The notes under the pieces were generated by a model, which saw only the letters and a program-made list of their open reading frames with translations, made no database searches and was not told the DNA's origin. Shown in pieces: positions 32,741-44,782 of a stretch of DNA of 64,000 nt. A program made the position numbers and the translations under genes. The first letter of the stretch is position 1; each line of letters begins with the position of its first letter. This stretch comes from Peronospora farinosa. Lineage: Eukaryota > Oomycota > Peronosporomycetes > Peronosporales > Peronosporaceae. The DNA lies in the NCBI GenBank assembly GCA_947646735.1, contig CANTFK010000968.1, positions 62,001 through 126,000 of the forward strand. The letters run 5' to 3'.

Positions 32741-33527
32741 TTACAATGACAAAAATCGAAAGATTTGAATCCGTTCCGTAGAGAAACGCTGACTACAACC
32801 CAATTTGGCCTTGATCTCATTATACAGCTCTATTTCAATTTCGTCCGCGGGGGCAAAGTCAGTGTGACCACCTTCACAGGCAAAGCAAGTGTACTGACCA
32901 TCCGTGCCAGGGGTCAAGAAGCACTCACCCAGACCAGTGCCAGCACCTATAGTAGCGATCGGAGCACTCTCATCCTTGGGTACATCATTCAGCACAATGT
33001 ACTCATGAGGACGCAGGGTCAATAGTCCGTAGCCCATAGCAACAAAGTCGTTGATGAGCTTCACCTGCTTGATTCCAAGCTGTTGTTCAAGAGTGACACC
33101 ATCAATCATCCAGCCGAACTCAATGTTTGTAAAGTCCACACTGTTGTTAAGAATTGGGCCAGCACAGGCCAGGACACAAATCTCGGGTACTTCGTTCGTT
33201 AGTTTAGCCTCGGTCATGAAAAGATGGCACACCTCATTGAAGCTCGAGTGGTCTTCGTTCAGGTATTTCTTGGCAAAGATAGAGTCACCGGGAGCGATAT
33301 TGCCCTTAAGCTGCATCGAGCTATTGGGAATCCTCCACAGTGATAAACGTGTATGGGTACCGCCGCAATCGCCCGACATAATGAGTGAGAAATCGCTGCA
33401 ATAGGTGACAGCAAAACGTAGCAATTTGTGAGACTTTGAGTCATGATTTTTCAAGTAAAAGACCTTGCGATGGGATCTGGTATAGATGACAACTACTGAG
33501 CAGTGAAATTATAGACACTTACGACAT
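32741..33527 (-). pseudogene. Chimeric, 3'-truncated glucokinase at the duplication junction
   Basis: Exons 33527-33523 and 33395-32741 repeat the promoter, five-base first exon, intron and first 210 residues of glucokinase 2. At the unit junction (about 32769) the frame runs into unrelated sequence and stops after nine more residues (IQIFRFLSL). It keeps the ATP-binding start and GAGTGLG but loses the C-terminal ~140 residues, including the GGLAPKN segment. It cannot be an active kinase of normal fold. Transcription is possible because the upstream region is intact. Confidence 0.92.
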
Positions 33528-34573
33528 GATAGATAGAGAAAAATGAGGTAAAAGTGATTGTCTTGGAGACGAGAGATTTGGGAATCAACTTTTGAGCTTT
33601 TCGAGACAAGAGAATCTCGTCTTCTTTTGCAGGTTGTTGTATGGACCCGTCTATGTACGCTTATGGTATTACAATCGTGTTAGTCCGTGTGCAGAGAAAC
33701 GGCGAAACGTTGAGCTAAATAATTACATAACATTCTCATCTTTAGGTCATTTTTGTTTTCTGAGTGTCAATTATTTAAGTACTTTCGATCGAAAACGAAC
33801 GTAACACATGGTAACACTTGGTTTTATTATAGTATGTCAAAAAATCGGCTACTTGAATCATATTGATGCTCAAATCTGATTTGCCATTGTTTCGTTGCAG
33901 CAGTCAACCAGCCGTACCACTTCAATTTAACTTGACATATGCATCGATTCAGAAAAATAGCGTCTAAGTTTCAAGTGAATCATTTAGGTGACTTTTGTAT
34001 GATAAACAACTTCATCACTGAAAAATTCACTTGAATAGAGCGAGACGCAACAAATAGGTTTCTTTCGTATCCATTAATTCTGCCACTTATTTAAAGTCAA
34101 CGCAAGTCAAAGTGACACGAATAGAACCGCGTGGCAGGGCCAGAAATAAAGGTATTGATAGCTGCCCTACGAATTTTCTTTAGCATATTCCGCACTTTGT
34201 GCTTCATGCTTCTGCTGATTCCAAACTGCTTAAGGTGCGGTAGTAAATATGCTTGAGCTGATTATCGATAGTACTGCCACGCATGACCATTTAAAGCTAT
34301 TGTCTATCATTCAAAGCGACCGATTCAAAGATTGTATGTCAATGGCAGCTCGCTGGTACTTTTTAATATCCCTACAAATAGCACTAAGTATGCAAGCTGT
34401 AATAATGATATCTTTCGACTGTTGTTTTATCTTACAAACCCCAGTGTTTTCTATTGAATCGTAACAACATGTTTCGGTGCTGTTCTAAGCAAACGGAGCT
34501 GCTCTTCCCATCCCAGAATAATGCATGGTATGAGTTCGGCAAAAAGAAAGAACTTGCTTGACGTAAAACCACA

Positions 34574-35774
34574 TCAACCATTAACAGCTCCTCGAATTGA
34601 CTGAACCTCGACCTCGCCCCAACTTGCTATGCCTTCCTTCAACGAGCGCATTGCATTTCGTGAAATCTCAAAGTCTGGCTTGTACATCTTCATGAAAGCG
34701 ACACGCTGCATCACAACAACGACTTCTTCCTCCTCGTCCCCACCATCAACTTGAGAGGTTTTCCCTTCGTCACTGTCGGACGTGTTGCTGGCTTGCTGTT
34801 CACTCACCGTCAACATCGACTTTTTGCACCTCATTTCCGTAAGTACAGTCGTGGCACTAATGTCTCGTCGCACCCTCTCTCGTGGGTCGTACGGATACAA
34901 GTCGTCAACATCAACACTGTCGGTGGCCACCACAGCACAAGGTCTCCCACCCATCTCCACTGACTTATCGAGGTATTCCGTTATTACTACCTTGTTTACC
35001 TCCGATGTAATCTCATGGCTATTCGTCGACAGCAGTCGATAGTTCCAGATCGATGTGTCCTCGTCCACCGTATCATAGTCTTCACGAACTGTCGTATGCC
35101 CTAACGCTTCCGAAATCGTGATCTCCATATTCAGCATAAAATACTTTATGGCTTCAAAAACTTGCTTTATCGACTGAGCACCCGTAAAGTGAAAAAACTC
35201 GAATCTTTCACAACAAAAATTTCCCTGAGCATCTTCGTACCGATGATCCATCAACTGAGGTTTTAGTAAATCCAGATGCTGACTTCGAGCCATCACGTAC
35301 TGACTGCCTCTAGTAATCATGTCACTTTTTAGACTCAGCAGCACTTGACGTCGCTCCCACCACTCCATTGGAAGATGAATATATCGGCATAATGGACTTC
35401 CTATATGTCTCTCCTAAAATCATCGGTGATCATATAATACCAAAAACATTTTTTAGAAACCCATTTAGAAATTCTTTGCAATGCAAAATAAAACAATTCT
35501 AAAATATAAAAAATACCGGTATTCGAGCAAGCATCGATTGAGCACCTGCTACCGCCAGCTGCTGACTATATATTACTTCTCGAAGGGAATTATTTGCGCC
35601 CACAACATCTAATATTTGGGCTTGGACACTCCTGGGACGAGCTTGAAGATGTGCCAATTGGCTTTCAAGCACCTGTAACTGTGTCTTAAGCTTATTCATT
35701 TCATCCTGTCGCACAAGATACGAAGGTCTCCGGCGCTTAGGTCCACCACGTCGATGTTTTTGTCTTCCAGACAT
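34574..35774 (-). CDS. bZIP-like/START-like protein (365 aa), unit B copy
   Basis: Exons 35774-35517 and 35413-34574, identical in structure to the copy at 28999-30199. One amino-acid difference was seen in the acidic region (SDSDEG here, SDNDEG in unit A). The basic N-terminus, leucine-rich helix and YPYDPRERVRRD segment are unchanged. Both copies are open and appear functional. Confidence 0.7.
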
Positions 35775-36159
35775 GTTGTTCAGTAGTTTGAAAAAATTAA
35801 GTTGCACAATATGTCAAAATCGCCTTTTTATGTTTTATGAGGAGAAAATGTTTTAGAAAGTAAAGTAAGTATTCAGTACGTTCAGTAAAAAAAATCTAAA
35901 CTTTATTCTGTATATATTTTTGATCGCTCGATCTACGACAACTTCACATCTCTAAATTTTGCTCGTTGTGGCTTGATATCGACAATGAAGAGACTTGAAA
36001 ACACTATGCGGATAATAAAGCTACCCACTTTTGAGAAAAGAAAAGAATAAAAATTAAAAATAAGTCGTACAGCCCCACGTCTTTGACTAAGAGCAGGCGT
36101 CTGTCTACTCGATCGACTGCTAACTTGCATTTCCAATACGTAATGGTAGGACAACTCGC

Positions 36160-38166
36160 TCAATCGTCGCCTGCGCATGGGCAGCTTGTCTCATTGCGCT
36201 GGAGGCTGTCAACGATAAGTGTCTTCATGGTGTCGGGGCACCGGGGAATGCTGGTGAAGAAACGATCCTGCTGCTCTTGCGACACCTTGTGCGGGTACAT
36301 GTGGTACTTAGCCAGCAAGTAACGCTTCATCACCACGAACTTCTTGCCGTTGGCATCGGTGTGGCCGGACAGCACCACACCGCTAGACACATCTCTACGA
36401 ATACGGTTTAATGCATCGTATGGATGCAGATCATCTTGATCGATGTAGTCTGTCGATAACACTGCTACATTGTCACCAAACCGGCAATAGAAGATGGCAT
36501 TCGACTCCATGTCAGGCATCTTTTCTGTATCTTTGCCCTCCCACTTCATGCTTGAGACAATCCGCTGATGCATGAAGTTACACTTGATCGCATCAAAAGA
36601 CTTAACATAAACAGCAACATAAATCAATAATCACCGCAAAAGACGCCTTCTGCCGTCGTAGCGTACCTCGCGAACCGTCGTGCTTCCCATGACGCTATTA
36701 AGCACCTCACCCTTTCCTTTGATTTGCTCGTAGATGGCGCGTCCAACCTGAAAGACGCTCACGTCGTCATACTTAAAGATGGCAAAGTCCACACAATAAC
36801 GCTTGCCAAACTTTTCAAACACGTCCGAGTACTGGTACGGCTCATTAACATCCAAGCCGGCAGCTTTCTGTTCAATAAATTTGTACGTCATATCAAGCTT
36901 TTCTTCGCGTAAAGACAGTATCGTTTTTCTCCGCTCAATCAAATCCTTGCCGAGACGGATATACGACTCCATGGGAGTCATTAAAGCCATACGCTGTTTG
37001 TTACCAGAGCATGACAAAATTGTCAGAAATCAAAACACTCCATCACTTGTAATATCTAGCACCGCCTACTAACCACTTCGTTCACTGGTGCAAGCGCCAG
37101 CATAGCTCGAAAGTTTTCCTGATAGACTTTTTCCTGCGCAACAAGGTCTATCAAGAGCTGGTTGTCTTTCTGGCTTTTAGCCAACAACTTTGGCTGCTTC
37201 GTATCGCGTGGGCGGTGTTGCTTAAGGTTTTTGCGCTGAGGACGATTCGATTTGGCACAAGACTGCAAAAAAATCACCTGAGCATCCAGATACTTGGCCT
37301 CCTTTTCCAACAGATCCATCTCGTCCTACAAAATACAACGAAATCAACCACAATGAGAAACCTTCTGCAACTATATAATCCAACCTTCTTTATTCCCCCA
37401 ATCTTTCACGTACTTCCATAACTTCTTCCTCCATCATTTCATCTTTTTCACAAATTGCCGAGCACTCCTTATTTGTTTTCTCTGCCATTATATAATGTGG
37501 CGAGGCAGACGCAGTATCGTCAGTATGTCCCAGTAAAGATGTCTCTGATACCTCAGAGAGTGATACATCTCTATGTTGCAGAGGCAACATATTGTAGCCT
37601 TTCTTAGTCGATTCGTCCACTTCTTTCTGTTGCTTTTCAGCCAAAGAACTCTCCATTTCAAACTCGTTTACACCAATTACACATGGAGATGTACTGGAAA
37701 CACTTGGACACGGACTTGGGATCATATTCAAGTCATTATAAGCATCCAATTCAATATTTGTAGTACCACTCGGTGGTTTCATTGTCGTCTGCTTGTCACT
37801 GTCGTATTCAAATGTGAGCACTTGCTCCATGTCCCGTAAAAATTGTTCATTGTCCAACAAAAACGCGGTAAATTCATCAGGACTGTTCGTCACTGGTTCT
37901 GCTGTGGCTGATAAACAGCCAGCACCACCAGAGACACCGGCTAAAGTCGAGCATGACTCACTGGAGTCTGCTACAGTATTAGAAGCTGTTGAGACGGCGA
38001 TACTCACGTCTACTGAACAATTAACAAGAACATTTTCAACGTGCGAAGAGACTGCAGAAGACGCGGATACGTCCGAAAAGCTGCTGGAAAGAATGTCGTC
38101 ATTAAGTACAAGTGGTAACATGTCGTACTCGAGAATGATGTCGTCTGGTTTGAGTCCTGCTGCCAT
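36160..38166 (-). CDS. bZIP-like/START-like protein (590 aa), unit B copy
   Basis: Exons 38166-37414, 37325-37074, 36993-36667 and 36600-36160, a copy of the gene at 30585-32591. The base changes that I saw between the copies are silent in the protein. The sequence just upstream differs: unit B has an extra copy of a CT-rich motif (ggtctctcggtctct) before the ATG, so the 5' regions of the two copies are not identical. Confidence 0.7.
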
Positions 38167-38355
38167 TGCAGTCGTGTCGGGTCGGGTCGGTCTCTCGGTC
38201 TCTTGGTCGGTCTCTCGGTCTCTATAAATGACCGAATTAATTGGACTTTTTGTTCTCTGAAGTTCGATTGGCTTAATTTGAAGTTTTTTTTCTAAGAAAA
38301 TAGGTAAATGTGATAAAATCTGATTCGTTACAATGACAAAATCGAAAGATTTGAA

Positions 38356-39675
38356 CCTTCATAGAGAGATCTTCAAATCGTAAATAGAATCTTTTTTCTT
38401 TTGTGAAGTTATTTCGTCGTTTTGTGCTTTGAATATAACGTGTTGACGACAAAGATGTTGTACAAACGATAAGTTTGACCTTGTTAATGCGACTCTGCAC
38501 AATAGAAAGTGTTATGACTGTGCTGTTTTTCGTCACGCTTGGACGCGCTCTGATATATGGTTATTATATTCAGCAGCAGCGGACGTAGCATTCCTATATA
38601 AAAACTAGACTAATATCGTTAACGTTCGCTACTTACTTTGAGATACTAACTTAATATTTGTATAAAAGAGCTTGCAATATACTCTTTGCTAAGTTCGATA
38701 AGTTATAACGTCCGTTAGGTTAGAGCATGGTTGTCCACGGACTTTTCTCTAAATACCTCATTTTGTACGTAAACGATCGGGTATAACCTTTTATAGTTAA
38801 TTAAAATGTACGTACACCGTATCCCTAACGTAGGATAGAGGAAGTACATAAACGTGCGTTCACCTTTTATGCCTCTTGCGTTTATTCTTATGCTTCCTCT
38901 AAAATACACGCTAAAAGAAAGGGAAGCGTTATTTTATCAACCACTAATTTGGTAAATATCAACCATTCCAAATATATAAAGAGTAATTTTACGTAATGAT
39001 AATGAGATGCTTTTATTTGGCATTTTGACCAATGAAGTAAAAATGTCACGGTGTTATTTAGTATCAGAATTTCTATTATATATCTACTACATCGTGTCTG
39101 TTACGATAACGATAGTAATGAAGATTATTGTCATAACGATTAATAAATATTAAAAGACTACATCACGCATAGATACTACTGTATCTACTGGCACGTATTG
39201 GCTAGTGGAAGAGTCATACATATTAAACGAGACCAACTATGTCTACACTTTTCAGCAGTTAAACAAGCTGGTCTTCCGCCATTCCAAGAAGAAACAATCT
39301 TGAGCATAGACACCAATCAAAGCTTTGACATCACCGTCTTTCTTACTGCCGATTCGTTTTAAGTGTTTGATTACAGCAACATAACCTTTTTGCTGTAACT
39401 CAATGTTATCATAACTAAATTTGTTAGTAAAACTGCTAAAGTTGTTTTCAGCCAATCATATTATACGTCCGCCTTTACTAACAAGCATCCTCCTAATTTT
39501 CTCCTCCGATAATTTTCTCAGATTCAGAATAAAAATAAAAAACAATTCTAAAAAAATTTACGTTGCTGATCGTGACGTTGCTGCAGCTGTTGGAGAATTC
39601 ACTGTTTGTTCAAAACAAAAAATACGGAAAAAGTAAACTTAAGACCCTTACTTAAGACTCTTAACCGTCGATACA
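38356..39675. other. Intergenic, AT-rich, no gene seen
   Basis: Rich in A+T, with no convincing frame. A minus-strand frame at 39252-39455 has no ATG and was rejected. Confidence 0.4.
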
Positions 39676-40740
39676 ATGCAGAAATCCTCGAATCCCAAGC
39701 GAATTTACAAGAGAAGAAAAGCTACACACACTGTGCGTAAAGAAGAGATGCAAATGTTAGAGTTAGAACTCACAAAATTACAAAAAAAGGTTGAATTGTT
39801 AAAATTTCAGACTTTGGTCGAAAAAATCGACGAAACTCCGTCAAATCGAAATTTAAAAGCAAAAAGCACTTTATTAAGAAAAGCAGTACATGAACAACAT
39901 TTAATACTGGCAAGAACCCAAGCGATGTTTGCAGTGCATTCTCAACAAAGTCGATACCGACTTTATCCAACGGAAATGAAGATTCGACTTGGAATGGATC
40001 GAAATGACAGAAGAAAAATGTTAAGTGCTCTAAGAGAACCGAAATTGGAAGAAGCACGTCAATTTTTAATGGAACGAACAAGGGGATTAAGTCCAATAGC
40101 GCCATATTTTCAAGAAGAACGGTACGATACAAAGGACGGAGATTATTGTATTACAAGGCTTGATGTGACCCCATTTCGAGGAGCAAAAAGTGTACAAGAT
40201 GTGTTTTTAGCCTTACAGCAAGCCATCTTTAATGCTGAAATTATCATTTCCGAGACGTCGGGAAATATTACCATTCGTGAAGACGATGAATTGGGAGATC
40301 ATAATTTATCACACATGCGCTTTTCGTCGGAGTCCTCGCTTGGTGTACAACTTGAGACGAATTTAGTGTTGTTCTCGGATAGCATACAATACGAAACGAA
40401 GGATGTGGACTATGGTCGTTGTGCGATCATGGCGTTAGATTTTGTCGATGAAGATGAAAAGTACCCGTACAAGCCAAATGAGCGCATAAGACGTGATTTT
40501 ACGACTGTGACCATGGTATCGTCCTATCAAGACTATACTGCTGGCATCAAAGAGGAGGGTGAACTTGTGGTAGTGGTCACACGATGGGCGGCCACTATTG
40601 TACGACGTCCATCCGTTTCTATTTCATATGGTGTTTGGGATGACTTGCGCAACTCGAATCTTCGATGGCCAGACTTGATGCTTAACTGTGTGCGTGAAAC
40701 TCTCGGACTGTCTGCAGTGAATCCTACTGTCCCCAAATGA
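39676..40740 (+). CDS. bZIP-like/START-like protein (354 aa), intronless paralogue
   Basis: A single uninterrupted frame of 354 residues. The first 50 residues are basic (KRIYKRRKATHTVRKEEM) and run into a leucine-zipper-like helix (LELELTKLQKKVELLKF). Residues about 100-130 (MKIRLGMDRNDRRKMLSAL) match the WWERRQVLLSL region of the 365-residue genes. NITIREDDE (about 215) and DEDEKYPYKPNERIRRDFT (about 260-278) are the family signature. Its intronless structure differs from the spliced relatives at 29-38 kb, and it lies on the opposite strand. It is an older paralogue, outside the tandem unit. Function unknown. Confidence 0.72.
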   Translation: MQKSSNPKRIYKRRKATHTVRKEEMQMLELELTKLQKKVELLKFQTLVEKIDETPSNRNLKAKSTLLRKAVHEQHLILARTQAMFAVHSQQSRYRLYPTEMKIRLGMDRNDRRKMLSALREPKLEEARQFLMERTRGLSPIAPYFQEERYDTKDGDYCITRLDVTPFRGAKSVQDVFLALQQAIFNAEIIISETSGNITIREDDELGDHNLSHMRFSSESSLGVQLETNLVLFSDSIQYETKDVDYGRCAIMALDFVDEDEKYPYKPNERIRRDFTTVTMVSSYQDYTAGIKEEGELVVVVTRWAATIVRRPSVSISYGVWDDLRNSNLRWPDLMLNCVRETLGLSAVNPTVPK

Positions 40741-41452
40741 TCTTGTGTTTTTTGTTTTCTGGATCGCGTAAAAGGCATGCACTAGCTGAAAAAAGCGAGA
40801 ACAGGCCAGTTGCGACATGGAGCTGTCCATAATAATTGTATGTTGCCTGTGGACTGACAGCTATATAACGCATTCGCGCTTGTCGCGTCAATACCTAACA
40901 TGGTGACGAAGCAGTTTCCCTCTAATATAGAGAGAATTTGTAGTCACGAGTGAATTCGAACTAAAATCGCAACCAAGAGACATATACCGTTACCTTTTGT
41001 AGAGACGGCGGGATATTAATCTAGTTACCTACTAGGGCCTCTTCCCAATATTTACTATGTGTAAAACAAGCGTTGATAAAATCTTGTTATACTTAGATGT
41101 CTGCTGCGTAAATGCATTTGACAGTAAGACTGTTGTGAGGTACGAGGCTGGTAAAGATGATTTGAACGGTAGAAGGCAGATAGTAAAGTGATGTATTATT
41201 AACAAGAGCGTTCAATGTATGTTTAACTACCCTGTCATCATCATTCTACAATCAACTTGCTACACTAATCATCGGTAGCGTAAACAAACCGTCATCAATG
41301 TGGTAGCATTGAACCAACTCTGGCTAGCCGGTTTACAGTCACAAAGTGTCATCAACCAGGTGCTTCCAAAAGAGACCAACTTACAATGTATCAGATCCAA
41401 AGAGAGCCGACAATTTGCCCATTCATCATCGCAATTTGAATTTGTCATCCAG
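40741..41452. other. Intergenic, no gene seen
   Basis: Sequence between two convergent genes. Nothing recognised. Confidence 0.4.
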
Positions 41453-42793
41453 CTAGTTGCCAGGACCACGCGCCTCGATCTCCCATACGTGTTCGACACG
41501 GTTGCCACGGTAGCCCACAATGTGATCGTACATGTTTATAGTCGGATCACAGTGACCTGGAATAAGCAGCAATTTAGTGCCGAGAGCAGGAAGCTCCAAC
41601 TTGTGAGTGTTTAAAGCATTCTGGTTTGGTTTTAGGATCCCATGTTCATCCCCACCGTTATAATATTCAAGCGTCGTCGGCAGCTTCTTTCCATCGATCA
41701 AAGTGTGTACAAGTGGCGAGCCCGAGTCCAGCGATACCGCCTTCGTACCAGCATCTACGACTGCACGCGGCACCGCAGCTTTAACATTCGTGCTCATCAC
41801 CGTCGTGAGCACATACAGACTTTGCTTCCACTCACGCACAAACTCTCCATCCTCTCCAAGGTTTTTTGCATAGTCAGCATCATTGAACAAGTACGAGCCC
41901 GGCTGCACCTCTGTGAAAACTCCACTTGCCGCTTCCAGCAGGTACGTTCCCGTTCCTCCTCCCGTAATCACTTGACAGTTGAGTCCGTGCTTCACCAGTT
42001 CATCCCGTACACGCTTAGCCTTGTCAACAACACCCGCAATCACCTTTTTCTTCTCATCATAGTTGCGAATATGCTGTGCCGCTCCATGATACGCTTGGAT
42101 CCCCATCATTTCTAAATGTGGAGCATACGACTCGATCATTTTTGCCAACTCAAGAACTTCGTCCACCGTGTCAACTCCACATCGATCTTGTCCCACATTT
42201 ACCTCGACCAAAGCTCGAAAGTCGACACCTTGGGTCTGTGCCACTTTTGCTGCTTGTGCAACTGTCTCGACAGTATCAAATGTCAATGTCACTGTTGCAC
42301 CCCCTTTCCTGAGAACAGCCATGCGTTCGTAACGTTCGATACCGTATATTTCATTGCTTAGGAAAAGGTCCATCACCCCTTTGGTAAACATGGCTTCAGC
42401 TTCACTGACTTTTTGACAACAAAGTCCCACGGTCTGCGCCATTTTCAATTGTAAGTGTCCAATTGCCGACGTTTTATGGGCTTTTGCATGTGGACGAATT
42501 GCGACATGTGGAAACGGCGTTAAAGCGTCAGACAGACGATGCAGGTTTGCTTCCAGCGCGTCCAAGTCGACAAGAATACAAGGCGTTTCTAAGGAGGAAA
42601 TGGCATGACCCACGGATCCAAAAACGCGATGACGGACTGAAGATGAACGAGTTGAGAGACGACGGATAGAGAAGACACCAATGCTTGTTGCAGCGACTGC
42701 GACTGCGGTGGCTATAGGAAGCGAATAGGAGCGCCACATTTTTTTTCTTCTTCCCAAAGATATTTTTTTTAGATATGGACGACCCTTAGACAT
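41453..42793 (-). CDS. D-threonine aldolase / D-serine dehydratase-like PLP enzyme
   Basis: A 446-residue frame, intronless. A basic N-terminus and a hydrophobic stretch (about 25-41, PIATAVAVAATSIGVFS) suggest a mitochondrial presequence or membrane anchor; translation may start at M19. The catalytic part is typical of the fold-type III PLP family of D-threonine aldolases: ETPCILVDLDALEANL (69-84), RPHAKAHK (100-107) with the PLP lysine at 104, and VGLCCQKVSEAEAMF. The C-terminal domain has IPGHCDPTINMYD; the metal pair is His414 and Asp416 (HxD), which favours D-threonine aldolase over the HxC of D-serine dehydratase. It would cleave D-beta-hydroxy amino acids to glycine and an aldehyde. 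The exact substrate is not settled. Confidence 0.85.
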   Translation of the reverse strand: MSKGRPYLKKISLGRRKKMWRSYSLPIATAVAVAATSIGVFSIRRLSTRSSSVRHRVFGSVGHAISSLETPCILVDLDALEANLHRLSDALTPFPHVAIRPHAKAHKTSAIGHLQLKMAQTVGLCCQKVSEAEAMFTKGVMDLFLSNEIYGIERYERMAVLRKGGATVTLTFDTVETVAQAAKVAQTQGVDFRALVEVNVGQDRCGVDTVDEVLELAKMIESYAPHLEMMGIQAYHGAAQHIRNYDEKKKVIAGVVDKAKRVRDELVKHGLNCQVITGGGTGTYLLEAASGVFTEVQPGSYLFNDADYAKNLGEDGEFVREWKQSLYVLTTVMSTNVKAAVPRAVVDAGTKAVSLDSGSPLVHTLIDGKKLPTTLEYYNGGDEHGILKPNQNALNTHKLELPALGTKLLLIPGHCDPTINMYDHIVGYRGNRVEHVWEIEARGPGN

Positions 42794-43207
42794 GAAAATT
42801 TGACAACAAGGAGGGGCCTATTGGGTGGAATGCATTGGTATGAATTATATTGCCGAGATGGATGAAGATGCTATGGAGACCAGATGTGGAGACTAGACGT
42901 CGAACAAGTAAGAGACTGTATGAATGGTGGTTGTGTGAAGGAGAAACAAAGAACAAGGGAAGCAGCTTTGACGGCTGTTGGCCACACTTGAGAGTACGGC
43001 ATTGCTGCGTACATCTCTTTTGCCAATGCTACACGAGCATCCAGTGAAGAAGCGCTGCAACGTGTAGATCAATTTAACCTGCATCACTTCATCTTCATCA
43101 GGACAAACTGTGAGGTGCATCGATTTTTTTTCAAAAAGAGTAAAGCTGATGTATTCGACATGCTGGAATCCAAATGAAGACGACACGGGTGAGACTCATT
43201 TTCTTAC
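42794..43207. other. Intergenic, no gene seen
   Basis: Short region between the aldolase-like gene and the 3' end of eIF4A3. Nothing recognised. Confidence 0.4.
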
Positions 43208-44672
43208 CTAAATGAGATCTGCCACGTTCATGGGCATCTCGTCGATTTGCGTACTATAGTACTGTTCGATGTCTCGCAGAATGCGAATGTCGTCATCCTT
43301 CACAAAGTTAATAGCAACACCTTTGCGTCCGAAACGGCCGGAGCGACCGATGCGGTGAATGTATAGCTCGCGGTTGTTAGGCAAGTCGTAGCAGATAACA
43401 AGCGACACCTGTTGCACGTCAAGACCGCGCCCCCAAACGTCTGTGGTAATAAGCACACGAGAGCCACCTGACCGGAACTCTTGCATGATTGCGTCACGCT
43501 CTTTTTGTGGCATGTCTCCATGCATCGCTGACACTGTAAAATTGGCCTCGCGCATCTTGGACGTGAGCCAGTCTACCTTTCGTTTCGTGTTACAGAAAAT
43601 CACAGCTTGCGTGATAGTTAGCGTGTCGTACAAATCACACAACGTGTCAAATTTCCACTCCTCCTTTTCAACTGCTACAAAAAACTGCTTAATGCCTTCC
43701 AACGTCAGCTCATCACGCTTCACCAAGACTTTAACAGGTTCGTTCATAAACTTGCGCGTCAAGTCGAGCACTTCCTGCGGCATGGTAGCCGACACTAACA
43801 GCACCTGCGTCGATGGTGGCAAATAGCGGTAGATATCATAGATCTGCTCTTTAAAGCCCTTGTTCAGCATCTCATCGGCTTCATCGATCACAAGCATCTT
43901 GATGTTACGTGTACGCAAGTTACGACGACGAATCATATCAAAAATTCGACCGGGTGTGCCCGACACTACCTGCACACCAAAGTCCAGTCGACGAATATCT
44001 TCACCGACACTTTTGCCACCGATGCAGGCATGACACTGGACATTCATAAAGTCTCCAAGAGCAAGCACAACCTTTTGGGTCTGCTCAGCCAGTTCACGAG
44101 TTGGTGAAATCACTAAAGCTTGTGTTTCATTGCTGGAAGTATCAAGAGATTGGAGGATCGAAATGGAAAATACTGCCGTTTTACCCGTTCCTGACTGAGA
44201 TTGAGCAATTAAATCACGACCTTGTATAGCCGGTTTAATAGCACGTTGCTGGATAGCTGAAGGCTTTTCAAAACCTAGTAAAAGCACAATATAAACATGA
44301 GAATCACAATGTGACAAGTATCCTTATAAAATGAATAAAAAAACATTCTGAAGCCTCGAGTGTGAGCTAGAGAGCGACCTAAAGCCTACCAATTTACAGA
44401 CAGTACAATAAAATACTTACCATATGAGTAAATGCCACGTAATAAGTCTTCCTTGAGTCCCATGGCCTCAAATGTAGAAAAAATGGTAATATCTTTCGAC
44501 GTGGTAAATTCAACCGTTTCTTCGTCATTTTCGTCCACAAGACGCGAGCCTAAAGGATATCAATCGATAGCACAGAAAGTCAGCTACAAGTCTATAGTTA
44601 TTTAAGTATAGAGAAACATGAAGAGGATGAAGAAAGAGACAACTTACGTCGCTTCGTGTCGTCGCTTGGCAT
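43208..44672 (-). CDS. EIF4A3: DEAD-box RNA helicase eIF4A3 (exon-junction complex)
   Basis: Three exons (44672-44648, 44549-44421, 44274-43208) join to 406 residues (human eIF4A3 has 411). All DEAD-box motifs are present: [10 protein letters not shown] (75-84), PTRELA (109-114), TPGR, DEAD (182-185), SAT (213-215), [16 protein letters not shown] (328-338) and [10 protein letters not shown] (358-367). The N-terminus ([25 protein letters not shown]) and the ending ADLI separate eIF4A3 from eIF4A1. It clamps RNA in the exon-junction complex after splicing, in nucleus and cytoplasm. Motif V reads VWGRG where most eIF4A3 proteins have VWARG. A near-initiator lies about 100 bases upstream. Confidence 0.93.
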
Positions 44673-44767
44673 TTTGTCGGCTAAACGCTCGAACCACCAA
44701 TTGAGTTTTTCTAACGTTTCTAAAGAGATATAAAGAAATGGGTCATAGAAATGGACCACAAAGATTG

Positions 44768-44782
44768 AAAAATGGGTAATGA
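44768..44782 (-). promoter_or_regulatory. Candidate initiator of eIF4A3
   Basis: The minus strand reads TCATTACCCATTTTT, one mismatch to the oomycete initiator TCATTYYNCAWTTT. It is about 95 bases from the ATG at 44672. Confidence 0.5.

Larger units (their letters stand above)
27194..32769. repeat. Tandem duplication, unit A (~5.58 kb)
   Basis: This segment is repeated immediately downstream in the same orientation at 32770-38355, with an offset of 5575 bases. It begins inside the glucokinase 2 coding region (at ATCCGTTCCG) and ends just upstream of the 590-residue gene's promoter region. Only about ten differences were seen between the units, including a 12-bp CT-rich insertion and a one-base deletion near the end. 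The breakpoint shares about one base of homology between the joined ends. Confidence 0.95.
32770..38355. repeat. Tandem duplication, unit B (~5.59 kb)
   Basis: Direct copy of 27194-32769. Examples of differences: 32823 (A for G), 33104 (A for G), 34773 (C for T), two transversions near 37710-37771, and the 12-bp insertion at about 38210-38225. The number of differences is small, so the event is recent. Confidence 0.95.

Noticed and set aside
39252..39455. Possible 67-residue gene on the minus strand
   Set aside because: The frame opens with TTG, has no upstream ATG and no recognised domain.
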